DNA of 64,000 nucleotides from assembly GCA_002690655.1 (NCBI GenBank), contig NZFL01000016.1, forward strand, positions 1-64,000. Reading direction: 5' to 3'. The notes under the pieces were generated by a model, which saw nothing but the letters and a program-made list of their open reading frames with translations, was not told where the DNA came from and did no database searches. Numbering within the stretch: the first letter of the stretch is position 1; every line of letters begins with the position of its first letter. Origin of the DNA: Pedosphaera sp. (lineage in GTDB: Bacteria > Verrucomicrobiota > Verrucomicrobiia > Limisphaerales > AAA164-E04). The translations under genes were made by a program, and so were the position numbers. Positions 45,369 to 54,092 of this stretch are shown one piece after another.

Positions 45369-46349
45369 ATGAGTTCCCAATCATTAAATCGCTGGAATGC
45401 CTTGAAACCATTCGATCCCGAACAGGGTAAGGTCGTCGTGAAACCTCTGGGTGACGGCGAAGGCTACTGGGTTGGAGCCTGTGGTATCGTCTTTGATCCA
45501 TCAGATGAGACCTACTATCTCTACTATAGAGCCCGCGAACCCCGCCCCGTTCGGGGTGGAAAATGTTTTGTTGCTCAAAGCAAAGATGGCATTCATTTCG
45601 ACACTATCTGGAAAACGACGAAGGAAGAACTGAATACAGATTCCATCGAGAAGGGAAGTTTGATAAAAACCGAGAACGGGCGCTGGAGACTCTACCTCAG
45701 TTATGTTGACCCCACGGACCAGCGTTGGTTTGTGGTTATGCTCGAGGCCGATCATCCTTCGAATTTCGATATCAGCAAACAAATCCCCATCCTCAATGCA
45801 GAGGAAACGCAATGTGAAGGTGTCAAGGATCCGTTTGTGATGGAAGTTGATGGTAAATTTTACATGTTCCTGAGTTACGCGCCGGGTAATTCCAATGTCA
45901 CGGATGAAGAAAAACAACAAATGCATGCCACCTCTGACATCTACAATACTGGACTCTCCAAATCTTCTACTGCCCTTGCAGTCAGTGACGATGGCATCCA
46001 TTTTGAATGGATTGGAGATGTTTTCCCTCCAAGTAAGGCCGGCTGGGACTGTCACGCGGCCAGGATAGGATCAGTTCAGGTTATACCTCCTTTCTATCTT
46101 GGCTTTTATGATGGTGGGCCAAGCCACACGGAAAATTATGAAGAAAAAACCGGTTTGGCTGTCAGTCTAGATCTCAAGAAGTGGCATCGCATTACACCTG
46201 ACGCCCCTTACCTGACCTCACCACATTCTAGCGGTTCTCTAAGATATTTGCATCCATTGGAGCTTGAAGATGAACTCCGCTATTATTACGAGTATGCTAG
46301 ACCGGACGGGGCCCATGAGATTCGTATGATCCAAATGCCCAAAAGCTGA
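45369..46349 (+). CDS. Five-bladed beta-propeller glycoside hydrolase-like protein (GH43/GH130-type fold)
   Basis: A 326-residue protein of five-bladed propeller type without a signal peptide. Propeller blade features are YWVGACGIVFDPSDETYYLYYRARE, VAQSKDGIHFD, GSLIKTENGRWRLYLSY, VKDPFVMEVDGKFYMFLSYA, AVSDDGIHFEWIG, and HPLELEDELRYYYEYA. The candidate catalytic acidic residues of GH43-like enzymes would be the Asp in VFDPSDE, the Asp in VKDPF and a Glu near the end; these cannot be confirmed by eye. GH130 phosphorylases have a similar fold and are also possible. It begins a three-gene plus-strand cluster with a sulfatase and a sugar isomerase. Confidence 0.78.
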   Translation: MSSQSLNRWNALKPFDPEQGKVVVKPLGDGEGYWVGACGIVFDPSDETYYLYYRAREPRPVRGGKCFVAQSKDGIHFDTIWKTTKEELNTDSIEKGSLIKTENGRWRLYLSYVDPTDQRWFVVMLEADHPSNFDISKQIPILNAEETQCEGVKDPFVMEVDGKFYMFLSYAPGNSNVTDEEKQQMHATSDIYNTGLSKSSTALAVSDDGIHFEWIGDVFPPSKAGWDCHAARIGSVQVIPPFYLGFYDGGPSHTENYEEKTGLAVSLDLKKWHRITPDAPYLTSPHSSGSLRYLHPLELEDELRYYYEYARPDGAHEIRMIQMPKS

Positions 46350-46359
46350 TACGTTTGAC

Positions 46360-47778
46360 ATGTCTCAACGTCCTAATATCCTGTGGATCTGTACGGATCA
46401 ACAGCGTTATGATACCATTCATGCGCTAGGCAACCACAAAATCAAAACCCCGCATACGGATCGACTCATCCGTGATGGGGTGGCCTTTACTCGAGCCTAC
46501 TGCCAGAGCCCCGTCTGTACTCCAAGCAGGGCTTCCTTCCTGACTGGCCGATACGCAAGGACCACTCGTTGCCGACAAAACGGGCAGCAAATACCCAAAG
46601 AGGAGAAACTTCTCAGCCGCATATTTGCTGATCATGATTATACATGCGGACTCGCAGGGAAGCTACACCTCTCAAGTTGTGCCAAGGGGCGTGTGGAAAG
46701 TCGAATTGACGATGGTTACAAGGTATTCGACTGGTCGCATCACCCGCAGCCTGATTGGCCTGAAAATGCGTATTCACAGTGGCTCGGATCGAAGGGACAA
46801 TCCTGGGACAAACTCTATCAAGGCGCCTCCACTCCTTATATCAAAGAAGGAGTCCCATCGGAATATCACCAGACTACATGGTGTGCAGAAAAAACGATTG
46901 AATTCATTCAGAGCCACAGCGAAGAGCCATGGTTTTTCAGTTTCAACTGCTTTGATCCGCATCATCCATTTGATCCTCCTCCTGAATACATGAGGTTGTA
47001 CGATCCAGATCAGATGGAATTACCCAAGTTCAAAGATGAAGAGTGGAATCAGAAATCAAGCTACCAAAAACTGGATCACCGATGGGCTCACAACGAGCCG
47101 GGCTACTTTGATTTACAATCCATGACCGATGACGACAGACGTCAGATCACTGCAGCATATTATGCCATGGTTACCCTTATTGATGATCAATTGGGGCGTA
47201 TCATTGCTGCCCTCGAAGAATCGGGACAACTTGAAAAAACTCTGCTTGTGTTCATGTCTGACCATGGCGAAATGCTCGGCGACCATGGACTGTATCTAAA
47301 AGGCCCTCATTTTTACGAAGAAGCACTGCGCGTTCCATTGGTATTGCACTGGCCTGAGGGGTTTGAATCAGGCATTCAATGTGACGGTCTGGTGGAGCTA
47401 ATTGATCTTGCCCCCACCTTTTGCGAAGCCGCAAATATTCCAGTCTATGAAGGGTTTCAGGGAAAGAGCCTGACGAATATTTGCAGAGGTGAAAGCTCAC
47501 CTGATCAGCATCGTGATTTTGTCTTCAGTGAATATTATAATGCATGGACACACCGTCACTCCTATGGGACCATGCTACGCTCCAGGACTGAAAAGATCGT
47601 TGCCTATCACGGCACAGACGATGGGGAAATATACGACCTGGAAAAAGATCCCGACGAGTTTGAAAACCTTTGGAATCGCCCCGGGGAACAGGACCGCAAA
47701 ATGCGATTATTGAAATGGTGCTTCGACACAAGTGTCTTCACCATGGATCCAATGCCTCCACGACTAGGCCCCTTTTAA
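46360..47778 (+). CDS. Sulfatase without signal peptide, choline/iduronate sulfatase-like
   Basis: A 472-residue sulfatase. The metal motif is NILWICTDQQRYDTI, and the formylglycine signature is C53-T-P-S-R followed by ASFLTGR. Later motifs are GLAGKLHLS, FNCFDPHHPFDPPPEY and FMSDHGEMLGDHGLYLKG, the last typical of choline-sulfatase/iduronate-type enzymes. No N-terminal signal is seen, so the enzyme is probably cytoplasmic and would act on imported sulfated sugars. It starts 10 bases after the propeller gene and is followed by a sugar isomerase gene after 39 bases. Confidence 0.93.
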   Translation: MSQRPNILWICTDQQRYDTIHALGNHKIKTPHTDRLIRDGVAFTRAYCQSPVCTPSRASFLTGRYARTTRCRQNGQQIPKEEKLLSRIFADHDYTCGLAGKLHLSSCAKGRVESRIDDGYKVFDWSHHPQPDWPENAYSQWLGSKGQSWDKLYQGASTPYIKEGVPSEYHQTTWCAEKTIEFIQSHSEEPWFFSFNCFDPHHPFDPPPEYMRLYDPDQMELPKFKDEEWNQKSSYQKLDHRWAHNEPGYFDLQSMTDDDRRQITAAYYAMVTLIDDQLGRIIAALEESGQLEKTLLVFMSDHGEMLGDHGLYLKGPHFYEEALRVPLVLHWPEGFESGIQCDGLVELIDLAPTFCEAANIPVYEGFQGKSLTNICRGESSPDQHRDFVFSEYYNAWTHRHSYGTMLRSRTEKIVAYHGTDDGEIYDLEKDPDEFENLWNRPGEQDRKMRLLKWCFDTSVFTMDPMPPRLGPF

Positions 47779-47817
47779 TCAAAATATCCCAAACACTCAT
47801 TATCCATATTCTTTGAA

Positions 47818-48627
47818 ATGAATCCAAAACTCTGCCTCAATACCAGCACGATCAAGCCTCAACCATTAATGGAAAAAATCCGTCTGGCTGGAGAAGTTGG
47901 CTACGATGGAATCGAATTGTGGATCAATGATCTCTACGAACACATCGGTCAAGGGGGTGAAATTTCCGATGTTGAAAAAGCCCTTGATGATCACGGGCTC
48001 ATCGTCCCTTGCTGCATCGCCATCAGGCAGTGGGGAGACATGCACGGTTGGGAGTATAAACTCGTAATGGACGAAGCCAAAAGACGGTTTGACCTCGGCG
48101 CGCGCATCGGAGCCCCTTACATCGTAGCAACCCCTCCCATCGAAGCATGCGACATTTCCACCCTTCCTGAAAGATATGCAGACCTCCTGCATATCGGCAG
48201 AGAAACTGGGATTAAACCTACTTTTGAATACATCAGTTTTTTTAAATCCATCCATCAGTTATCACAGGCCTGGGATGTCGTCCAGCAATCAGGGGACTCT
48301 GATGCCACACTGATTCTGGATGCTTTTCATAATTGGAACAGTGGCTCTACACTGAACGATCTGGAACAAATCCCGGTGGATAAGATCAGTCATTACCACA
48401 TCGACGATGCGCATCCAGATAAACCCGCCCAAACACAAACGGACCCCGATCGAGTCATGATTGGTGACGGTGTCATTGACCTGAAGTCAGAAATATCCAT
48501 TCTGCGCAATAAAGGATACAAAGGGGCCATGAGTCTCGAGCTATTTAATGCAGACCTGTGGGCAAAGGATCCTAAGGAGGTTCTCAAAACTGGTCTGGAG
48601 AGAATGAGGGAATTGATTGAGCTCTGA
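47818..48627 (+). CDS. Sugar phosphate isomerase/epimerase-like TIM-barrel protein
   Basis: A 269-residue TIM barrel of the xylose-isomerase-like/AP endonuclease 2 superfamily, no signal peptide. The barrel entry is CLNTSTIKPQPLMEKIRLAG, and the metal ligands are likely in PTFEYISF (Glu), LILDAFHNW (Asp/His), HYHIDDAHP (His) and SLELFN (Glu). It differs from the paralogue at 27898, so the two probably act on different sugars. The gene ends 13 bases from the convergent FG-GAP lipoprotein gene. Confidence 0.85.
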   Translation: MNPKLCLNTSTIKPQPLMEKIRLAGEVGYDGIELWINDLYEHIGQGGEISDVEKALDDHGLIVPCCIAIRQWGDMHGWEYKLVMDEAKRRFDLGARIGAPYIVATPPIEACDISTLPERYADLLHIGRETGIKPTFEYISFFKSIHQLSQAWDVVQQSGDSDATLILDAFHNWNSGSTLNDLEQIPVDKISHYHIDDAHPDKPAQTQTDPDRVMIGDGVIDLKSEISILRNKGYKGAMSLELFNADLWAKDPKEVLKTGLERMRELIEL

Positions 48628-48640
48628 GGGCTCGGGTTCA

Positions 48641-50962
48641 TCATCTGCGAACAGGTTCAACCAGATGGTAGCGGTCAATATTCTCGGGAGAAAATGAGTG
48701 CCGGGTTCCGTCTGGCCATTGCAGGATCATTTCGTCTATTTGGTCCGTTTGCCCAATCCCAAAATGAAATCGGTAGGGTGATTGAGACCGATAGCCGTCA
48801 CCGGTGATTATCGGACGAGTCAATGTCTTGTTTTGATATTTAATCTGTAATTGCGCCCCCATCAGGGGCGGCCAATCCCTGGATTCGCGCAGTTTAAAAC
48901 CTATCCAATGATTCTTGGTTTGATGAAAGTTTGGAAAGAGGTGCATTACTTGTCGTTCATCAGGCCAAAGCTCGAAAGTCGTCACAGCAAGGTCAGGTAA
49001 TCCATTCCCATCAAAATCCGCCGCAACCACATTGCGGCAATCTTCAGGCATCGCCAATCCAAACAGGTAGGCTACCTCTACCCATTCCTTTCCGTTGAGA
49101 TTCAGAAAAAATTGATTACGTTCGTTTCCTCCATAGGAAGCCCCTGCCTGCTGGTATCGGAGTTGTTTGGATTCAAAATATTCGCTAAGTCCAGAATCCT
49201 CGCGGGAGTTTCCAATAGAAAGATCTTCCCTCCAGAATTCGGATTCATAGTCGTAAGTCCGCGCTCCCGTAATGTGTCCATTCACAATGTAAACATCCTG
49301 ATCTCCATCGAGATCAAAGTCGATATTAGCCGCCCCCCAGGACCACCCAGTTTGGCGCATCGGATTCAATCCTGCCACTTGCTGCACCCCATTTTCATTC
49401 CCCCAGAAAACCCGATTCCCGTATGACATGGCTTGGCGCATCCCTGAGGGATCCGTCGCATTTGCAAGCGTTCGAATACCAAGTGTCGCCATGCGCTCTG
49501 CTGCCGCAGAATGCATCCCAATCATCAACAGATCCAGGCGTTGATCCAGATTCCAATCGCCCAGCAAATGTGCCATCCCAAACCCATACCGGTTTCCTCC
49601 CCAGTCACTCGTGACATCTTCAAAATGTCCAGAGCCATCATTCCGATAAAAATCAACACCCGAGAAATCACTGACGACAGCCAAGTCCAAATCTAAGTCG
49701 TGATCAAGATCCACGAGGGAGGCACTGTATGTTCGACGGAATCGTTTCGACTCCAACCCGGCCTCAATTGTCGCATCCGAAAATGTACCATTCCCTTCAT
49801 TTAGAAGCAGAAAAGCCGGATGCCCATCATTGGCATCAAAAAACGGCGCTGGCATTTGACCGTTCTCATAAGGGACTTTGTATTGCCCCAACCAAACATC
49901 CAAATCTGAATCGCCGTCAATATCTCCCGATGTCAGTACGAACGGGTTGATGAGTTGTCCATTGAATAAATCCTGCCTGCGAGGCGCCTTGGCGAAGGCT
50001 CCCTTGCCATCGCCCTCATACAAAGCGAGGCCCTCCGTTGTCACGGCCAGAAAATCCAGCAATGCATTTCCAGAAAAATCTGCCACAATCCCTTGGTGAA
50101 ATTGCGCTAAAGGAAATTCCAGCAAGGAGCCGGTTCTAAAACGCCCGCTGCCCTGATTCCAGAATACACGGTTGATTCTCGATAGAATGATCTCAGGCTC
50201 AAAATCACCATCAAGATCGAGCACTTGCAAATTAGGTTCTAGAACGAGATCCTGATCGGCAGGAGAAACATCAGCTGCCACAACATGCTCAAATGGCGGA
50301 GGGCCATCTCGTTGCAGGAGGGTCGCTTCGGTAACTTCGATGTGCTTCACTCCAGCAAATACATTACTTTTTCGACCGGAGTACCAAATAACGTCCATGC
50401 CTCCCCGGAGGATCCATCTGGTTGCCGGTTCACCTCGTTTGGCATGAAACTCAAATGTAAATTCGGAAACAGGACTGGAGTAGCGGTCATCATGGGCCAT
50501 GAATCCCACATGACGCCATTGCATTTGCTCCAGCTCAATGCCTGCTGATTTGATCTCCTCCAACCATGAACGCCATTCATCGAGCATCCATTTTTTTGAA
50601 GATGGCTGGAGATCATGAAGTCCAATGTCATGATCAATGCGTCTTTGATCACTCCATTGTCCCCATTGCATTGAGATGAATTCCAACTTACTGAAGACAC
50701 CTAGTTTATCTTTACTGGCTTTGACATCATCCCAAATAGCCTCCATCCATTGTCCGTAAGATTCCGCCAGCATTTCACCTGCTAAAGAAGCACTTTCGAG
50801 TATTTCACGCTGGGATTCAAAATCAATTCCCTCAGGTGCCTTTTGCGGTGCAAGGGACACGTTTACCGATTCAATCTTCTCCAAATTATCCCCGCAACCA
50901 GAAACAAGAAGGGCTAAACACAGCAACCCCACATCCTGAGCGAGAAAAGAGCCTGATTTCAT
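48641..50962 (-). CDS. Lipoprotein with FG-GAP/VCBS repeats and ASPIC/UnbV C-terminus
   Basis: A 773-residue lipoprotein. The ATG at 50962 (MKSGSFLAQDVGLLCL) gives a lipobox LLVSGC; the frame upstream to 51037 is basic and less signal-like. After a unique N-terminal region (about 25-255) come FG-GAP/VCBS repeats with calcium-type D-x-D-x-D-x-D loops (DLDGDFEPEIIL, DIDGDSDLDVWLG, DLDHDLDLDLAV, DFDLDGDQDVYI, DFDGNGLPDLAV). An ASPIC/UnbV domain covers the last 90 residues (WIGFKLRES ... MILQWPDGTRHSF). This architecture matches surface proteins often found near carbohydrate-degradation genes. It may bind glycans or act as a scaffold. Confidence 0.88.
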   Translation of the reverse strand: MKSGSFLAQDVGLLCLALLVSGCGDNLEKIESVNVSLAPQKAPEGIDFESQREILESASLAGEMLAESYGQWMEAIWDDVKASKDKLGVFSKLEFISMQWGQWSDQRRIDHDIGLHDLQPSSKKWMLDEWRSWLEEIKSAGIELEQMQWRHVGFMAHDDRYSSPVSEFTFEFHAKRGEPATRWILRGGMDVIWYSGRKSNVFAGVKHIEVTEATLLQRDGPPPFEHVVAADVSPADQDLVLEPNLQVLDLDGDFEPEIILSRINRVFWNQGSGRFRTGSLLEFPLAQFHQGIVADFSGNALLDFLAVTTEGLALYEGDGKGAFAKAPRRQDLFNGQLINPFVLTSGDIDGDSDLDVWLGQYKVPYENGQMPAPFFDANDGHPAFLLLNEGNGTFSDATIEAGLESKRFRRTYSASLVDLDHDLDLDLAVVSDFSGVDFYRNDGSGHFEDVTSDWGGNRYGFGMAHLLGDWNLDQRLDLLMIGMHSAAAERMATLGIRTLANATDPSGMRQAMSYGNRVFWGNENGVQQVAGLNPMRQTGWSWGAANIDFDLDGDQDVYIVNGHITGARTYDYESEFWREDLSIGNSREDSGLSEYFESKQLRYQQAGASYGGNERNQFFLNLNGKEWVEVAYLFGLAMPEDCRNVVAADFDGNGLPDLAVTTFELWPDERQVMHLFPNFHQTKNHWIGFKLRESRDWPPLMGAQLQIKYQNKTLTRPIITGDGYRSQSPYRFHFGIGQTDQIDEMILQWPDGTRHSFSPENIDRYHLVEPVRR

Positions 50963-51193
50963 GCGTCGTAAATGACAGAGAACATCAAAGAGAAACCGGG
51001 ATATTGAAATCTTGCTTTTTTGGCGTTTTAAATCCATGGTTTAAGTCATTCCAACAAGTAATAGACTATCTGGCCAATCTGGAGTGATCTCGGTTCAGTG
51101 TAAATGAGGACGTTATGCGGTAGCGATAAGGAGGTAAAGATCTATCCTGAAGACCATCAAGGCCTGTTCACTTCTAACTCAAAATACAAGATT

Positions 51194-51373
51194 ATGTCCC
51201 ATCGCATTCAAAAATATAAACTCGTCATATCTGAAAGCTCCAATGATCTGGAGCAATCCATCAATGAACATTTCAAAAAAGGTTTTGAATTATACGGCGA
51301 CCCCGGAATAAAGGCATCATCCGACGGAACCTCGAAATTTTTCCAGGCCATGGTGCTCAGAGGCGACTTTTAA
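51194..51373 (+). CDS. DUF1737 domain protein
   Basis: A 59-residue protein matching DUF1737 (KYKLVISESSNDLEQSINEHFKKGFELYGDPG and a C-terminal FFQAMVLR). The ATG at 51194 (MSHRIQKYKL) removes a 30-residue leader of the longer frame. No function is known. It stands between a divergent lipoprotein gene and a DUF1080 gene. Confidence 0.78.
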   Translation: MSHRIQKYKLVISESSNDLEQSINEHFKKGFELYGDPGIKASSDGTSKFFQAMVLRGDF

Positions 51374-51447
51374 GCTGGGGAATCTTTCTTGCTGAATGGC
51401 TTGTTCGCGGTAATGATCGGGACCGAACAATGGCCCGTGGTCTAATC

Positions 51448-52245
51448 ATGAAAAGAAAATCAATCCACCTGTGGACGTCAGGCATCTGCCTTTCGTTGTT
51501 ACTTGTTAATACAACATTGAAAGCGGAAGTCGGCGTCGGCGCTGAGCCTTTGCAGGGAGCAGCAATGCTCTTTGATGGAAGCAGGGAAATGCTCGACGAA
51601 AAATGGACCTACTGGAAGGGGCCGCGTTTCGCATCCTCGCTCCCCATCAAGTGGAAAATTGTGGATGATCCGGTAGACAGTGGGACAGCAGTCATGACGG
51701 ATGACCCCGCTGCAGCAGGTGGCATTTATGGTGCCGCCGACATTGTTACCAAACAAAAATTCAAGGACTTTCGATTGCACGTCGAATTCCTTATCCCAAA
51801 TAAGGGAGGTAACAGTGGAGTTTACCTTCAGAACCGATATGAAATTCAAGTTCTGGATGGCGACAAAACAAAACATGGTATGGGAGCTGTCATCAATGAA
51901 AGTGAATCTCCTTATCATGCCTACAACGGGTTGGGCAAATGGAATGCTTACGATTTCACTTTCAGAGCAGCCCGTTTTCAAGATGGCAAACGCACCGAAA
52001 AAGCTCATGTCACCGCCTATTTCAATGGGAAGAAAGTCCACACCAACTTTCCAATCAATAAAGTCTGGGGCGGGAAAAATTCCGGTATCGATGGAGGCAA
52101 CAATGGAGGATTAGGTATCACAGATCGTCCCGGTGGGTTGAAACTTCAATGCGAAGGACACGACGTACGTTACCGCAACATCTGGATCAAGGAATTAGAC
52201 ATCAAGAATCCTGATACCGATTTCTCCGAGCCAAAGGTCAAATAA
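51448..52245 (+). CDS. Secreted single-domain DUF1080 protein (3-keto-disaccharide hydrolase-like)
   Basis: A 265-residue exported protein with a signal peptide (MKRKSIHLWTSGICLSLLLVNTTLKAE). One DUF1080 domain covers about 40-255: AAMLFDGSREM replaces the usual F-N-G-x-D-L-x-G-W, with the central FRLHVEFLIPN, GNSGVYLQNRYEIQVLD and C-terminal LKLQCEGHDVRYRNIWIKEL. It is the first of a run with a DUF3311-like protein, a sodium/solute symporter and a lamin-tail/CotH protein. The context suggests extracellular processing of a keto-sugar conjugate before uptake, which is inference. Confidence 0.87.
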   Translation: MKRKSIHLWTSGICLSLLLVNTTLKAEVGVGAEPLQGAAMLFDGSREMLDEKWTYWKGPRFASSLPIKWKIVDDPVDSGTAVMTDDPAAAGGIYGAADIVTKQKFKDFRLHVEFLIPNKGGNSGVYLQNRYEIQVLDGDKTKHGMGAVINESESPYHAYNGLGKWNAYDFTFRAARFQDGKRTEKAHVTAYFNGKKVHTNFPINKVWGGKNSGIDGGNNGGLGITDRPGGLKLQCEGHDVRYRNIWIKELDIKNPDTDFSEPKVK

Positions 52246-52276
52246 CAATAGATTCATTTCGATTCCGAAACGAGAG

Positions 52277-52582
52277 ATGGCACCGCCTCGCATGTCAGCA
52301 GAATCCACCCCCAGCTCAACCGGCATTGACTTGTCTGGCGAACGTCTTTTTTTATCGTGGTGGATATGGGTGGTCTACTCAATATTGATAGTCGTGGGTA
52401 TCCCATGGTATTGGCCGGCTCAATATGAAGGCACCCTTTTTGGATTGCCTACCTGGACACTGTGCTCCCTTGCTGCGTCATTTGTGGCCTCTTGCTTCAC
52501 TGCTTGGTTACTGATGAGCAGATGGCCTGTGGAGTCTGTCGAAAACGATCTTCCTGTCAGCGAAAAAAACACTCATGAATGA
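52277..52582 (+). CDS. DUF3311-like small membrane subunit of a sodium/solute symporter
   Basis: A 101-residue protein with two membrane segments (WWIWVVYSILIVVGIPWYW and WTLCSLAASFVASCFTAWLL) separated by the GLPTW loop typical of DUF3311. DUF3311 genes frequently precede SSS-family symporter genes and are thought to act as partner subunits. Its stop overlaps the symporter start by eight bases (ATGAATGA), supporting coupling. GAGAG lies just before the ATG. Confidence 0.72.
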   Translation: MAPPRMSAESTPSSTGIDLSGERLFLSWWIWVVYSILIVVGIPWYWPAQYEGTLFGLPTWTLCSLAASFVASCFTAWLLMSRWPVESVENDLPVSEKNTHE

Positions 52583-54092
52583 GAGCGTGATGCCATTCGG
52601 CTGGGGAGGTATCACTTTCCTGGTGTGCTACCTCATAGGCCTGCTTTTCATTGGCTGGCTTGGGGGTCGCGCCAAAAAAGACAATTCGCTGCGAGACTTT
52701 TATCTTGGGGGTAAAGGTGTCGGTATGGTCGTCCTTCTCCTCACACTTTACGCGACACAATACAGTGGAAACACAATGTTTGGATTCAGCGGCAAAGCTT
52801 ATCGTGTAGGCTTTTCCTGGATCACCTCGGTGCATTTCATGACGGCTATCATCGTCGGGTATCTGCTATTCGCACCGGGATTGCATCGCCTCAGCAGCAA
52901 ACATCAATTTATCACCCCAAATGACTTTCTGAATCATCGATACCACCATCGTGGAATCAATATAGTTGCCCCAATCCTCATGATCCTCGCTCTGGGGAAC
53001 TACTTGCTGGCACAATTGATGGCGATGGGTCGCGCATTGCAGGGATTGACGAGCATGCCACCAGAAACGGCCTACATTGTGGGAGTTTTGTTATTGGCTG
53101 GAATCATGCTGGTCTATGAAACGATGGGAGGATTTCGAGCTGTTGCCTGGACGGATGTGCTTCAGGGCGTGATCCTGATGATTGGATTTAGTATTTTAAT
53201 TTTTCTTATCTGGACACAATTTGGAGGTATTGCTGAAACCACCCAAAAACTTTTCAACAGTTCAGATGCCGATCGCGTCAAGGTTCTCCCACCAGATCCC
53301 CTGGGAAGCAGAAGATGGTTGAGCTATATCCTGATCTTTGGACTGGGAGCCTCGCTTTACCCTCAAGCAGTGCAAAGAATTTATGCTGCAAGATCGACCA
53401 AAGTGCTCAGGAACAGTCTAATTGCAATGGTATTTCTCCCATTGATGACTTCATGGATAGCGGTGATGGTCGGAGTTACAGGTGCAGCTCATTTCCAAGG
53501 GCTTGATGGCTCGCAAACCGATCGCATTCTCACCATCATTTGCAGGGAAGTGCAACAATCTTCAACACTTGGATATTGGCTGGTAGTCATACTCTTTTCG
53601 GCCATATTAGGTGCTTTGATGTCCACAGCCGATTCATGCATGCTGACCATCTCGTCGATGACCACAAAAGACCTTTATCTACGGTTCATCAATCCAAAAG
53701 CCACGGAATCGCAACTGACTTTCATGGGTAAATGGCTTTCATGGCTGGTGGTCGGAATATTGGCGGGCTTTGCCATTTATCTTAATTCACTATCGAGCAA
53801 ACCTACACTGGTGAAGCTGCTCGATTTGAAATTCGATATGCTCGTACAACTGGCTCCCGGTTTCATGCTAGGTATGCATTGGAAACGTCTAAGCGGTACC
53901 GCAGTTTTTTGGGGGCTGATCACCGGCCTTTGTGTCACTTTCGGCCTGTATAGCAATGAATGGATTCAATCCACCGGATTCCACCACGGACTGTTTGGTT
54001 TACTGGCGAATCTCATTGTTGCCATCGGTTTGTCATTGATGCCGCTTTCGAATAAGGAACAGTTCTCTCATGCCCCGAAAAAGGCAGCTTGA
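52575..54092 (+). CDS. Sodium:solute symporter family transporter
   Basis: A 505-residue SSS-family symporter with about 13 membrane segments. The N-terminal GGRAKKDNSLRDFYLGGKGVG, TLYATQYSGNTMFGFSGKAYRVGF, and the middle GGFRAVAWTDVLQGVILMIG are characteristic, and ALMSTADSCMLTISSMTTKDLY matches the conserved helix 8 sodium site. It would import a sugar or organic acid with Na+, but the substrate cannot be read. It is coupled to the DUF3311-like gene and its end overlaps the next gene by 23 bases. Confidence 0.9.
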   Translation: MNESVMPFGWGGITFLVCYLIGLLFIGWLGGRAKKDNSLRDFYLGGKGVGMVVLLLTLYATQYSGNTMFGFSGKAYRVGFSWITSVHFMTAIIVGYLLFAPGLHRLSSKHQFITPNDFLNHRYHHRGINIVAPILMILALGNYLLAQLMAMGRALQGLTSMPPETAYIVGVLLLAGIMLVYETMGGFRAVAWTDVLQGVILMIGFSILIFLIWTQFGGIAETTQKLFNSSDADRVKVLPPDPLGSRRWLSYILIFGLGASLYPQAVQRIYAARSTKVLRNSLIAMVFLPLMTSWIAVMVGVTGAAHFQGLDGSQTDRILTIICREVQQSSTLGYWLVVILFSAILGALMSTADSCMLTISSMTTKDLYLRFINPKATESQLTFMGKWLSWLVVGILAGFAIYLNSLSSKPTLVKLLDLKFDMLVQLAPGFMLGMHWKRLSGTAVFWGLITGLCVTFGLYSNEWIQSTGFHHGLFGLLANLIVAIGLSLMPLSNKEQFSHAPKKAA

